Below, in pieces: positions 34,332 through 45,555 of a stretch of 64,000 nucleotides of DNA. A model generated the notes under the pieces. The model searched no databases and was not told the origin of the DNA. It was given only the letters and a program-made list of their open reading frames with translations. The stretch comes from Tetragonia tetragonoides (lineage: Eukaryota; Streptophyta; Magnoliopsida; Caryophyllales; Aizoaceae): assembly GCA_038025085.1 (NCBI GenBank), contig CM076148.1, positions 21,432,501-21,496,500 of the forward strand. The letters run 5' to 3'. The position numbers and the translations under genes are program-made. Position 1 is the stretch's first letter, and every line of letters starts with the position of its first letter.

Positions 34332-35648
34332 TGTAAGGACCCGGGGTTTTCGTCCAATCCTTTTTCTTACGAATTGTATTGGTTTCCACGGAGTGCGTCC
34401 TTGTAGAAAATTTGTAAGTTGGGGGTTTAGATAAGTTCAAGGGACCATCGAGTTAGAAAAGCTTTTGTAAAGACTTGAATTGAATAAAAACCATGAAAGA
34501 GGTCACAAATCTGCTATTGGTGTTTTATCGAAGGGACAAACAGAAGGGACAATCCGAAGGGAGAACCTAATAGCGCGAAAAGTGAACTGATCATGTTTTT
34601 AAAAAGACTCCCTCTCATATAAAACATATGAGTACCCAAGAATAATAAATTCGGGGGCAAAGGTACGAGGTGGGAAGGTGTTAGGCACCCAACTCGCCCG
34701 TTTTATGACGACCTCTACTAACTCAAGTTTGCTTAATCATTTAAAGACATAATTCCCATGCAAAACCGGATTAACAAACCTAGACTTAGACTATTAATTG
34801 GTTCACCACAAGCATTAGAACATATATTTTAGCCCTTATTTAGACATGCATTCGATTGATAAGTTGAGCAGCACAACGACTATACAGACAATATTTAGGA
34901 AGCAATAAAAACGTGATCTAGCATGATATCTACATTATGACTACTAGAAAATAAACAATTAAGCAATTAATTTAATTTGAGCCCTCAGGATTTTGTACCT
35001 GAACTGTAGGATATATATGACAAAAATAGTAAAGAAAGATCTCAAATTTTAGAAAAAAAGAGGGAGAATCTCAAGAGTACTCAACCGAGAATAGACGTTG
35101 TTAACTGTAGACTGTGTGTTTTGAACTGAGAGTGAAGGGTTGTTTATACAGGCGTGGAAAGGTAGGGTTTGACGGTAGAAATTGAGCTGAAAACGAGACG
35201 GGCTTGAAAAATGAGCCGGGTTCGAAGCATGGTCAGGGCCGCTATCAGCGCCGCTAGCGGCCCTGGGACTTATTCCAGCGCCGCTGACGGCTCTCAGCAA
35301 CCAGATGGATGTCGTCATTATGACGACATCCAGTATATTTTTATTTTCCGAACGAATTTTTGTATTCCGAAAAATATGAAAATACCGTTTTACCCTTGGA
35401 CGGTAAAAGACGGTTCTACCCCTAAATCGCAACTTGGCGACCGGGAGTCGAAAAAAGGCGTGAGACGCGTCGTTGGAAAGCTCTTGAACGGGGCTTCTAA
35501 ATGAAATGGAATGAAGGAGTGATTGGAGGAAAAACCTGAGACCTTATCTTAACTATTAAAGCAAAAATAGCAGTTCAAGTTTATAAATTACTCCTTTCAT
35601 CATCGGGCTTTTGCGGAGAAATCTGAAGACGCTTTTTTGGCGTCTACA
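34332..35648 (-). repeat. 3' LTR of B
   Basis: Minus strand, from TGTAGACGCC at 35648 to GGGTCCTTACA at 34332. A GC block lies at 35225-35300 and a TATA-like TGTATAAAC near 35143. The polypurine tract CAAAGTGCGGGCTTC (reverse of 35649-35663) abuts it. Confidence 0.88.
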
Positions 35649-36236
35649 GAAGCCCGCACTTTGATCGAGCTTGAGTAAAAGCGAAGATCAAATTACTCCG
35701 AAGGCGACATGCAGGATGCTGATGTCCACATGGTGTGTGAGAGTGTACAGTATGCATGCATATGAAGACAAACCTGAGTTGGGAAACGCTCGTAGTGTGC
35801 TAAGATTTCATCTCTGTGAAAACAAGAGAACGTAAAGGTTATGGTAGCAAGATAGAACACCGCTCGTAGATGGTCTAAACGTCTGTTGGAGACCTGTATT
35901 CAGAGTGAATGAAAAGGTTAGTAATACTTTGAGAATGATCAACGCGGAGTGCTTCGACAAACAGTGACTAAACACCGCTCGACGGATGTTGAGATTACGT
36001 CCCTGTATAAGAAACGAAAAAGTCAACGAAATAGCACGATTAAAAATAATCGGCCGTAAAGGGATTAGGACATATGAACAATTCAAATGCAGTAGCTTAA
36101 GCAATCATTGACTGAAACATATAAAAATAATGGACAGTATAACTGCAACAGTTTAAGCAATCATTGACTGACACAAAAAAAAGTAAGCTCGTAGAAGGGA
36201 CAGTTTAACCGCAGTAGCTCAAGCGACCATTGACTA
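35649..36236 (-). other. B 3'-UTR, non-coding
   Basis: It aligns, in reverse, with 56800-57447 of element C, including repeats of the CAATCATTGACTGA type. No gene is seen. Confidence 0.6.
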
Positions 36237-36557
36237 ACCCCAAAAACTTGTAACCTCGCAGAGGGACTGATCCCAAAAATTTGTGAGCTCGCAAAAGGAC
36301 TGACCCCAAAAATTTTGTAACATCGCAGAGGGACTGATCCCAAAAAAAAATTTGAAATATCGTTGAGTGACTGACCCCAAAAATTTGTAATATCGCAGAG
36401 GGACTGACCCCAAAAATTTGTAAAATAGTAGAAGGACTAAACCCAAAGATTTGTAATATCGCAGAGGGACTGACCCCAAAAATTTGTAAAATCGTCGAGG
36501 GACTGAACCCAAAGATTTGTAACATCGCAGAGGACTGACCCCAAAAATTTGTAATAT
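36237..36557 (-). repeat. 33-34-bp tandem repeat in the B 3'-UTR
   Basis: About ten units of CCCCAAAAATTTGTAATATC plus GCAGAGGGACTGA. Its reverse complement is half of the 66-bp unit found in element C. Repetitive reading frames through it are artefacts. Confidence 0.9.
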
Positions 36558-36865
36558 TGTGCTGTTTGGTAAAGCCAATAGGTTTTCTGGGCTTAAAATA
36601 TTTTTGGGCGCTCTGGGCTGCAAGAGTTGTCGCAGAGTAGATCCGAGTTTCAGTATCCGGGACTTGCAAAAATAAACGGGTTAGTTTTACCTGAAAATAT
36701 TTGGTACCGTAAAATAGGCCAACTGTCGAATTTGAATTTGTGGGCTAGAGTGCTTTGCTCCCGCGCGCTTGGTACTGATATTTGCCACAAATGAACTAAA
36801 GTAACGAACTTTGGACTGGAAAAAGGGGTCGTGGGTCAGCAGTGGGGCCCGAACTGCAGGTTTGC

Positions 36866-36931
36866 AGGGCCACTAGCGGCCTAGGCCAGCGGCGCTGGGC
36901 CTTGGAGTGAGGCCGCTAGCGGCGTTGGGCT
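36866..36931 (+). promoter_or_regulatory. GC-rich palindrome block before the PMD-like gene
   Basis: It contains CCACTAGCGGCC, CCAGCGGCGCTGGG and GGCCGCTAGCGGCG. It is followed within about 15 bp by an AT-rich AAATAAAGC that could serve as a TATA-like element. The same block type precedes the TATA box in the LTRs and in the gene at 40589. Confidence 0.45.
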
Positions 36932-37051
36932 TGAGCCAAATAAAGCGCTTTCTCTCTCTTCTTTTCGCGTGGTTGTTCTTCATTGCCGAGCCATTGTCGA
37001 GAGCAAAACCTTCGAGCTTCCTCCATTGTTGAGTGCTTGACTGTGCTTGAG

Positions 37052-37191
37052 GTAAGTCGATTCTTGACCGTTTTCTTCGGTTTTTGTCTTAAACTTGCTT
37101 ATTTTTCCGCCTAGTTGCTGAGTTTTGGGTTGCATTGTTGAATGGGTGCTTGTTTCTTTCGAATCTGAAACTTTTATTTTCCCACTTGTAG
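37052..37191 (+). other. 5'-UTR intron of the PMD-like gene
   Basis: The donor GTAAGT follows CTTGAG and the acceptor is CCCACTTGTAG. The ATG lies 26 bp into the next exon. Confidence 0.55.
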
Positions 37192-39971
37192 AGAGAGAAA
37201 GCTTCATTGTATTTCCATGGCTCCCGTAGACAAAGAAAAACGTCCCATGAGTGATGAGGAGTATGACCGAAGCCTTTTCCGCACCGGGTTAGCTTCTACT
37301 AGAGCACCTCCGACTAACCGCGCAGACGGAGCTCGACTGTACCAGGACTCTTTTATGCGGTTGGATTGGCGCCCGCCTGGAGTTTGGAACCGCTGTGTTC
37401 TGTTGCCGGATAGACGGAGTCATTTGTCTAACTTAGAGCTGGTCTGTTTTCTGACTCTCTTTCTTTCTGTTCAGTATATTTGAACTGAAAATTGGAACTG
37501 TTAGTGCTTCAGCACACGAACAAATTGGGATTTGTACTGGATTGGTGGTTAGCCGTATATAATCTGTGTGGAATTATTTTAGCTGTATTTGTAGTATATG
37601 GGGTGTTGAGAAAATTTTGTTTGTTGGCTAGGGCGTTGGAGTTTTGCTGCAGGCTCATGGGGTTACGTCCCATTGGGCTATGAGGTTGGAGACTTTTTTG
37701 GTGGGGGCTAGGGACTTGGTATTGGGTTCAGGTTTGACCACTTCCTGATTGTTATCCCTGCTTGTCACTCGGGGGATTCTAGGATTATTGCTACGGGTTT
37801 ACTGGAGAGGTTTTGGGATTCCACGAACACTTTCTATACACCTGTAGGAGAGATGTTCCCCACCCCTTATCAGTTTGCTGTGCTGACGGGGTTATCCTTT
37901 AGAGGGCGCCGTATTCAGTACGACGCGAGCTACTGGCGGCAGAGTGATACTTTGTGGAGCTTTATGGGCCCGTATTTGTCCACTTTGATAAGGATCAGGT
38001 TTCCTTGGCGCGGTTGTGGGAGGCCTTATCTGAGCAGGGGCTTACTGAGGAGCAGAGGGCCCGTATTTTCTTGGCTTGCTTGCTGGGGTCGACCATCTTC
38101 ACTCAGAAGAAGAACGTATGTCACGTCGGTTTCTTGACATGTCTAGAAGACTTGAGCAAGGTTCGTGAGTACAACTTCGGTGCTACTTCTTATGCTTCAT
38201 TGGTGAAGTGGTGTCGTCGGGCTTGTAGGCCTAAGGAGACGAGTGAGAGGACATCTATCACGGGCCCATGGAGGATACTGGAGGTAGGCTCTTACACTTC
38301 ACTTTTCCTTCTTTTGTACGCACATGCATGCTTTTGGACTTGGAAATCGTGCTTCTTGTTTGCTTGTATGGCAGCTGTGGTTCTTTGAGTACTTTCCACC
38401 TTTTGGTCTTCACCGTCCTGGTTTGAGGATATTCCCATTAGGCTCACAGTGCGTTGGTAGGGATACCCACTCGTTTACTTCTTTGGAGCATTTTCGGGCC
38501 ATCTTTGAGAGCCATGCCGCATCCATGGTTTGTTATTGTTGACTTGTGCACATATATATATTTTTTGGTTCATTTGGTGTGAATGAACTTTTGAACTGAT
38601 AATCTGCAGGTAACTTGGTCTGCTTTTGATGATATTCCTGGGATTCTACCCCATATTACTACGGAGTCCTTTAGAGTATCTTCTCTGTGGGTGGTCTTTG
38701 AGGGGCCATTTGGCTTTGTATGGTATTTGGGGGAGCGTTTGACTCGGTTAATCTATCCCTCCCTGGGTAGTTACTTGGTTCCGGATGATCCTCCTTTGAC
38801 CATGTTCTATCTGCGGGGTCTGAGTGTGCGAGACTTGGGAGTCGTGATCCGTGGTAGGGCGAAGGAGTTTCTAATGCCGGAGGTGGCTGGCTTGGACCGC
38901 ACGGCCGTGTACCTGGCTTACTGCTTGGATCGTTTGATGCCGGACCTTACTTCTGAGGTAAGAAACATATCCGCTCTTTTTTGCAATATGTGTGATATAC
39001 TGACTTCTTTGTGTCTCGCAGGCGGATCGTCTAGCTCCTCAGGGCCCTAGGAGATTTCATTCTAGAGCTTCTCGGGGTCAGCCCCCAAGCGTGACTTTGC
39101 CGACCAATGAGGTGAGGTACATTGGGGAGAGTGGGGGACGCATAGTGGAGGAGTTCCCCCTTCACATGGCTGATATAGAGGCTGTGGAGGGCTTACCCTT
39201 GCCTGACGGTTGTACTGAGGTAAGCTCTTTTTTTATCCCTTCTTGTGTTTGTGTTTGCTTTTGAGTGCTGACTTTATCTTATGGCTCTCTCTTTTATAGT
39301 TGAACCGGGAGCAGACCTCTTAGATCTTCAAGCTCATTCACCTGTTAAAGAAGGGCTATGGGCGAGTAATGGGCAAGGGGAAGAGTTCTCGGTCCAAGAC
39401 CGTTGATGTAAGTAAGCTTTTGTCTTTTGTTTAGCTAAGTGAAGTGCTTAACTTAACGTCTCAACCTTGATTATCTGCAGATGTCCCAGTCTTCGTCTTC
39501 GGTGGGACCTCGACACTTTTCTGCTGTGAGGGCTTCTTCGGCTAGCAGGTCATCTATTGCTCGTTCACCTCCCGTAGTTGTGACCAGGCCTCCTGTTGAT
39601 GAGGCGCCTGGCCCTTCTGTACCATACATTCCTGAGATGTTCTCTCCCGCAGGTTTCCAGCCTTCTCTTGATAGTAGGCCTGTTGTTATGCCCTCGAGTG
39701 GAGGTTGGGCGAACGCCCCTGGATGGGATATGCCTATGCTAGGCCTTCGCATCAGGATGTGGCTATGGACTTTGCTAGTCAGGCCACAGAGAACTTCTTT
39801 GCAGCGGGGCTTTCGGCAGGTACCCCTATGCGCGTACCGGCATATGATCGGCGGGACATGAGACCTGACAACAGCAAGCCCATTTATAGCTCTTCTCTCC
39901 ATTATTCGACCGGGAATAATGGTCAGGGGTCGTCCATTGATGATGAGGTTGACAACAACGATTCTGGTTGA
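37192..39971 (+). pseudogene. Plant mobile domain (PMD)-like gene, antisense within element B
   Basis: ATG is at 37217 (MAPVDKEKRPMSDEEYDRSL). Later exons read EMFPTPYQFAVLTGLSFRGR, LARLWEALSEQG, then LWFFEYFPPFGLHRPGLRIF and WVVFEGPFGFVWYLGERL, matching the PMD layout. Likely introns by GT-AG are 38285-38374, 38528-38609, 38958-39021, 39220-39299 and 39408-39480; an earlier one ends near 37640. The last exon is Ser/Pro-rich and closes at 39971 (DDEVDNNDSG). Frame changes near 37730, 37955 and 39710 and a TAG at about 39321 suggest it is now broken. PMD proteins occur in hosts (the MAIN/MAIL1 group, linked to silencing) and in Ty3 elements as antisense ORFs. Confidence 0.65.
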
Positions 39972-40099
39972 GCAGTTTTGGACCTCGTAGACATTGATCT
40001 TGGGATTTTGAACTCCTCTTTTTATGCATTTTTATGATATGTATGATATGATATGATGACTTGATTATGCCCATCTGGTATCTAATTATGCAATGTGTT

Positions 40100-40368
40100 A
40101 TGCAGTAGGAAAAAGCCATAATTTAGGGAATAAAATAAAGAAAAAAGGTAAAAGTTGCAAGAAAAAGAAAAAAATTACACATATTACACCCCCTAAAAAA
40201 ATAGAAAATAGTAATAAAAAAAAAAGAAAATTGAAAAAAAAAAGATAAAACTAAGAGAGTCTCGGGCTTTGTAATTCAGTGCGGGTATCAAAACTGGGCT
40301 ACAATCGGGCAGACCGGAGCAGTAGAGCGAGCTGGAGCGAGGGGAAATTCGAACCGGGTCAGGGTCTA
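40100..40368. other. A-rich spacer between the two antisense genes
   Basis: Poly-A-rich sequence (40135-40255) and then unique sequence. No coding signal. Confidence 0.6.
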
Positions 40369-40516
40369 GGCCGCTAGCGGCGCTGGGCTGCAGGCGGAGG
40401 GCGCTAGCGGCGCTGGTCTGGGCCGCTAGTGGCCCTGACCAGAGCCGTTGACAGCTCTGGTTTGGGCTTTTTTGTGGATTTCTGACTTCTTTGGCCTGCG
40501 TTTTTGCCTATAAATA
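40369..40516 (+). promoter_or_regulatory. GC-palindrome block plus TATA box of the second antisense gene
   Basis: 40369-40456 holds GGCCGCTAGCGGCGCTGGG, GGCGCTAGCGGCGCTGG and variants. About 53 bp further is CCTATAAATAGG (TATAAATA 40509-40516). The ATG at 40589 lies 73 bp on, in ACCATGG context. Spacing is like that in the LTR promoters. Confidence 0.6.
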
Positions 40517-40588
40517 GGATTTACGGGATACTTGATGTTGCATCCCTTTTTAGACCTTAGCCTTCTCAAATTCTCCCAAACTTCTACC

Positions 40589-41897
40589 ATGGTGAAATCC
40601 TTTGAAAATATGTTTGATGCCTGGTGCAAAAATCTGACCATAGAAGATAAACTTGAACTAGCCTCGTTTCATGTCTCAACTTTGCTGACTTTGAGACCAA
40701 CCAAAATATTGTGGCCCCTTCTTAGATCTGCTCTGAATTATTGGGACCCTGACCTGCATGTTTTCCGCTTTGGTAAATCTGAATTATGCCCTTTAGTTGA
40801 GGAATTTGCTGCGATCACTAACATGCCTGATGTTCTTCCCCCAGCTGTTGCCTTATTTGAGAGATGGTTTCAGTTATCAGTACAGGAAATCCTTAGGTTT
40901 GTCATCTGCAGAAGGCAAAAGTATGGTTATTGGTGTGGATGTGGACTTGGTTCAACTCTGCGAAAAGTTTGCTATTTCATCTGAAAAGGATGCAATATTC
41001 AGGCGTTGTCGCCGCAATGCTTTTGTACTTTGCCTGTTAAACCGCCTACTGTTGGCTAATGCAGAATCTTCTAACTTGGGTAGAGCTTCGTTGCTGCGAG
41101 TGGTCAATCAAATGGTTGAAGGGCATTCTCCTTTGCATCTGGTTGTAGGAGAGACTATCATTGGGCTCGACAGGTTAAAAATATCTCCTTAAGAAGCTTT
41201 TTCCAGCAGCCCCCTGCTGCTTCACATTTGGTTATGTGAGCATCTGAGGCTAATAGAGTGTTGATCAAAGAAAACCTATACCGCTGCTAGCTTCTTTGTT
41301 AGGAAAATGCTATATTCTGAAAAGTCCCTTGCTGAGTGGGATGCCTTTTTCCATGTGGGACCTCCGTTGGCATGTGCCTTGGTGGAACTTGACTTCCTTA
41401 GTGGCCTGTGATAACTTGATCCTCCATACCACCATACTGGGTTTGTAAAAGACCACTTTCTTCTTTCCCTCTAGGGTCATGAGGCAATACGAATTGAAGC
41501 AGGTGATCCCTCGTCAGTAGACTATGAGATCAAATGTCGTAGCCTTGACCACTGAATTTGCTGCGGAGTAGGGAAAGTATTGGCGTAGCCAGCACCGCTG
41601 GACTGTACCTCTGGTGATTGCCCCAAATCAGGTTTCTGAGACCTACCTGAATTGGCTTTCCTGCAGTGATGGAGAATCGAGCGAGCCCTTCGTCATGAGG
41701 AGTGGGACCAGCTAAAGCCTAAGTATGACTCAAAAACAGGAAGCAAGAAAAGAAAGGAAGGGCCTCAAATGGGAGGCTATCACGTACTAAAAAGAGGCAA
41801 GCCCCCAGCTCAAGGGAGCGATCATATCTCGTTCTCAAGCCAGGGTCCTTCAAAGAAGAACTCTTCAACGAAGCCTTCTAAAGGGAAGAAGGATTAA
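40589..41897 (+). pseudogene. DUF7745/PMD-like antisense gene of element B
   Basis: It starts MVKSFENMFDAWCKNLTIED and has the family signature WDPDLHVFRFGKSELCPLVE. A frame change near 40880 leads to LVQLCEKFAISSEKDAIFRR and LVVGETIIGLDRLKISP, then a stop at 41192. Remnants continue in several frames, including PWWNLTSLVAC and FPSRVMRQYELKQVIP. It ends in a Lys-rich tail (SKKRKEG and PSKGKKD) at 41897. A second copy of its first 0.3 kb is at 60826. The domain name is my reading and could equally be a PMD variant. Confidence 0.55.
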
Positions 41898-42234
41898 AGT
41901 AGTTTTGTAGGAAAGCAAGTCTAGTTTTGAAAAAAATAATCATAAGAATTTGTTTAGCTTAAACCCTCATAGTTGCATTATTATTATTATTTTTTAACGT
42001 TAGGAAGTTTAATTCTTGCAATGTAAGCTTATTCGTTCAGTTTGAATAAAGATTATCCCCTTTTTTTGAATGAGTTGAATGGAATTTTGGATTGATTTTG
42101 GTCGGGCCTCTTAAAAGGTTTACCTACGAGTCTAGTGTGGAATCAGGCCAGTGTAGTTCGTTCAAGTTGTGCACGTCTCTTTTTTTTTTTTTTTTTTTTA
42201 GACGTAGCACTTCTTTAGTTGATCCATATTGGTG
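41898..42234. other. Spacer with conserved ACTACGT-type motif, minus strand
   Basis: On the minus strand at about 42115-42160 this reads GAACTACACTGGCCTGATTC followed by CACACTAGACTCGTAGG. It is the counterpart of 34296-34331 in A1 and 55150-55195 in C. No gene is seen. Confidence 0.6.
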
Positions 42235-43470
42235 AGCTAGCTGAACTCGATGCCATCAATATCCATGAGTCTGACCGTGCCTCCTGATAGGATGTCCTTG
42301 ATGATGAACGGGCCGGAGCAGTTTGGTCGAAATTTGCCTCTGGGGTCGGTAACTGGGGCACGCAATTATTTCCAAACTAAGTTCCCTTCTTTTAAATTCC
42401 GAAGTCGAACCTTTTTGTTGAATGCTCTTGCAATGCGTTGTTGGTACATGTGGGATTGGTCTGGAGCCCGTAGGCGTTTTTCATCCGTGAACATGAGCTC
42501 TTCGTAGCGTTTTTATAGCCATTGGGTTTCAGGAATTTCACCCTCTAAGGCTATGCGCATGGAGGGTAGTTGGACTTATATGGGTAGAACTGCTTCCATT
42601 CCATAGACTAGGGAATAAGGTGTTGCTCCCGTAGAGGATCTTATGGATGTCCTATCCCCCAGAGGGCAAATGGATGTTTGATGGGCCAATCTTTGTAGTT
42701 TTCTATCATCTTTTCAATGATGGTCTTGAGGTTTTTATTGGGGGCATCTACTGCGCCATTGGTTTGGGGACTGTAAGGGGATGATTTGCGGTGTTGGATT
42801 TTGTAGTTTTTGGGGAGGGGGTTGTTTCAGCTTTGGAATGGGAACCATGGTCACTGATGATTTCATGCGGAACGCCGTATCGGCAAATGATGTTGTTCCT
42901 TATGAATTTGGACACTTGTTTGGAGGTAAGGATGGCATAGGATTGGGCTTCGACCCATTTGGTAAAATAGTCTATGGCAACTAGGATGTACTCATGTCCT
43001 CCCGAATCTTTTGGGGTGATCTTACCAATGATATCAATTCCCCATGCGGAAAACGGCCAAGGGGATGTGAAGTTGTCGAGCATGGAGGGTGGCATATGCT
43101 GCAGGTTGGCATATATTTGACATTTCTTGCACTTCTTGACATAGTCGTAGCAATCCCTTTCCATAGTAGTCCAGTAGTATCCCAGTTGTAAGACCTTTCT
43201 AGAGAGCATTCGACCATTCATGTGTGGTCTGCACACACCATTGTGTACCTCGTCCATAATCTCTGCGGCTTCTTCGGAGTTCACGCATCTCGGGTTGACC
43301 CTGTTGTGGGACTTTTTGTACAGAACCCCCTTGTATTCTATGTATTCCGCCCTTAAGAGACGGATGGCCCTTTGAACTCTTAGGGGTGCGTTTTGAGGGT
43401 ATATGCCTTTGGCGATGTAGTTGAAGACGTCTTGGTACCAAGGATCCTCTTCGATCGGAGCCAAAGTCAT
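42235..43470 (-). pseudogene. B integrase (broken)
   Basis: The frame from 43470 reads MTLAPIEEDPWYQDVFNYIA with the zinc-binding region intact (HNGVCRPHMNGRM ... CKKCQIYA) and core Asp residues in WGIDIIGKI and ISDHGSHS. A frame change near 42800 precedes the third acidic residue. The end IDGIEFS-stop-LTNMDQLKKC is near 42175-42260. It is about as well kept as the A1 copy but broken elsewhere. Confidence 0.85.
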
Positions 43471-43906
43471 TTCTGTGTCGAGGTTGTTGCGAAAGGCTGA
43501 CTATGCTTCTCTTTGGTGGGGCGGCATTGTTGAGAGAGTTCAGCTACTTAAATTCCTGTAAAAGTGAAAATCTGCATTCTTGATTTGCAAGGTTTACCTA
43601 CATTGCTTAATTGGTTAGTTAATGATTTTGTGTAACTTTGTATTCACTGGATTTATCAATAGCTAAACAAAAAAAGAAATGAGCAAGAGGAACTTTTATT
43701 GATTTGCAAAAAGAGATAAGCACACATGACTTTAGAGAAGAGGGTCTCTAACTCCCAGCAAAAAGAAACTAGACTTAGAAAGAAAAGTAAAAGAGGGAAC
43801 ATTCCCTATTCAAGACTCAACTTAGAGATTTAGCTAAGATCCTAACTCGACAAAACTTAGGGACTCAGACTCGGTTCCTCTAGCTTCTGCTGGTAACCAA
43901 CTAGTT
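43471..43906 (-). other. Non-coding joint lacking RT, as in A1
   Basis: It is alignable to 32540-32968 of A1 in reverse. No RT or RNase H motif is present in any frame. Confidence 0.7.
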
Positions 43907-44392
43907 TCAGACTTTCTCTTCTTCCTTTAGAGGCGGCGGAACCTCTCCGCTATCTATGATTTTCTGTATATCATCCTTCAGGCGGATGCAATCATTCGTG
44001 TAGTGGCCAAAGGCTTGGTGGTAGTTGCAGTAGAAGTTCATGTCTTTGTTCTTCTCCTGGAGGTTGTTAGCAGGAATCATGGGCTTAATATCTCCTCTAC
44101 ATATAAGGGTATTCATGACATTGTCGATGGGGATATTCAGCTGTGTGTATTGTTTCTAGTCAAAGCGATGCCATCAATTTATAGCCCAGGTGTGAGGTGA
44201 CCACATGGTTCCTTGATTAATAAAGGTGGTGATTACCCTTTTTAGACGCTTGCACTGGTTGGTATGATGTCCATTGGTTTCACAATACTTGCATCGAAGA
44301 TAGGGATTTCCGTCCCTGGAAAGCATTCGAGGGGTAGGCCTTCGTGGGTGAGCATATCTATATATATTTGACCATCTTCTTAAACATTTCAT
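43907..44392 (-). pseudogene. B knuckle ORFs after protease
   Basis: Frames 44392-44174 and 44116-43907 contain CKYCETNGHHTNQC (CCHC) and YCNYHQAFGHYTNDC (CHHC), each followed by a short basic helix (KRLK; IRLKDDIQK). A small break lies between them. They match the second and third knuckles of A1. Confidence 0.72.
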
Positions 44393-44416
44393 CTTGTTTG
44401 AAAGAAGCTTCCCCTT

Positions 44417-44821
44417 TTACCAGGATAATGTTGCACTCCGTGGGTCTTTCCAATGAGGCAATTTTCCCTTCATTTGTCGAATTGCATTGTGGTGGTGTGC
44501 CACATAGATGGACATCTCCTCGATGGTTTCATTTATTTCTTCGAACTCATCAGGCTCTCCTACTTCTTCAGAAGGACAGGTCTCGAATTCTCTAGAGCTA
44601 TCTGAGTTGTAAGATTTGGTGTCTTCCTCTATGAGGGCTACCTCTTTAGGAGAGAATACCCAAAGGTCAATATCCTCACTATCATGTTCTATCTTCAAGA
44701 CAAGAGCTTTGTCAATGGTTGCTTTGATGAGGTTGGCGTCGATTTCCACAATTTCTCCTTCTAGAATCATCTTGACCTTTTGGTGGAGGGTAAAAGCTAA
44801 GCATTCAAACCATGGAGCCAA
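44417..44821 (-). pseudogene. Acidic segment downstream of B protease
   Basis: 134 residues rich in Asp/Glu (EEDTKSYNSDSSREF, EEVGEPDEFEEINETIEEMS), overlapping the end of the protease frame. It is probably the C-terminal extension of the Tat polyprotein. No catalytic motif is visible. Confidence 0.5.
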
Positions 44822-45525
44822 GGCCTTCCCAATAACAAGTTGAAAGTGGTCGGGATATCCATGACGTAAAATTGGACCATTTTCTCTATAGCCCTAGAGG
44901 TGACGTTCATAGTTATGGTGCCAATGACCTTTCGACTGGAATTGCCATAAGCACGTAGACCTTGCGCTGAGTGAGTCAAATTATTGATATCAATGCCCAG
45001 TTTTGCTGCGGTCCTCAGTGGGCATACATTCACAGCAGATCCATTATCCACTAGGGTCATAGGCACATACTTGCCCACGGCGAATACAGTCAAGTATAAG
45101 GCATTATTGTGTGAGGACCCTTCGGGAGGTAGCTCGTTGTCAGAGAAGGTAATGGTTGGCCAAGGTTTATCCCCTACCAAGAAGCTGATCAATTCATCAG
45201 GCCTCATATATGGTGATATCGAAACTTTTGACAAGGCTTCCAAAATGGCCTGGCGATGTTCGTAGGACGAGGCTAAGAGTTGCCAAATGGAGATGTTGTC
45301 TTTGATTCTCTTGAGTTGTCCTGTGATAGGAGATTCTTTGTCTTTTGCAGGAATTTCCTCAACCTCTTCTTCTGCTGGAGGTTGGACCCTGTCGCTATAG
45401 ATGTTTGGTGGTATATAATGACGTCCAGAATGCGTCAAATGAGCCACGTCTATGGGAGATCTGGTTTGGACCTCCCATACGTCTTCCTCATCGATGTCCC
45501 ATATTCCGGCAATCTCGAGCTCCAA
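44797..45525 (-). pseudogene. B aspartic protease
   Basis: The 242-codon frame has the catalytic MTLVDNGSAVNVCPL (Asp retained, D-N-G form usual in Tat elements) and the distal LLLGRPWLHGLNA. An N-terminal gag-linker precedes it. It would cleave the Gag-Pol polyprotein. Within this frame I see no stop, making it the best kept enzyme of the A1/B/C family in this window. Confidence 0.78.
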
Positions 45526-45555
45526 AGCATCTTCAATACTAATTTAAAGGATTGC

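Noticed and set aside
36161..36669. Repeat-protein frames on the minus strand
   Set aside because: All three frames are open through the 33-34-bp repeat, so this is not evidence of coding.
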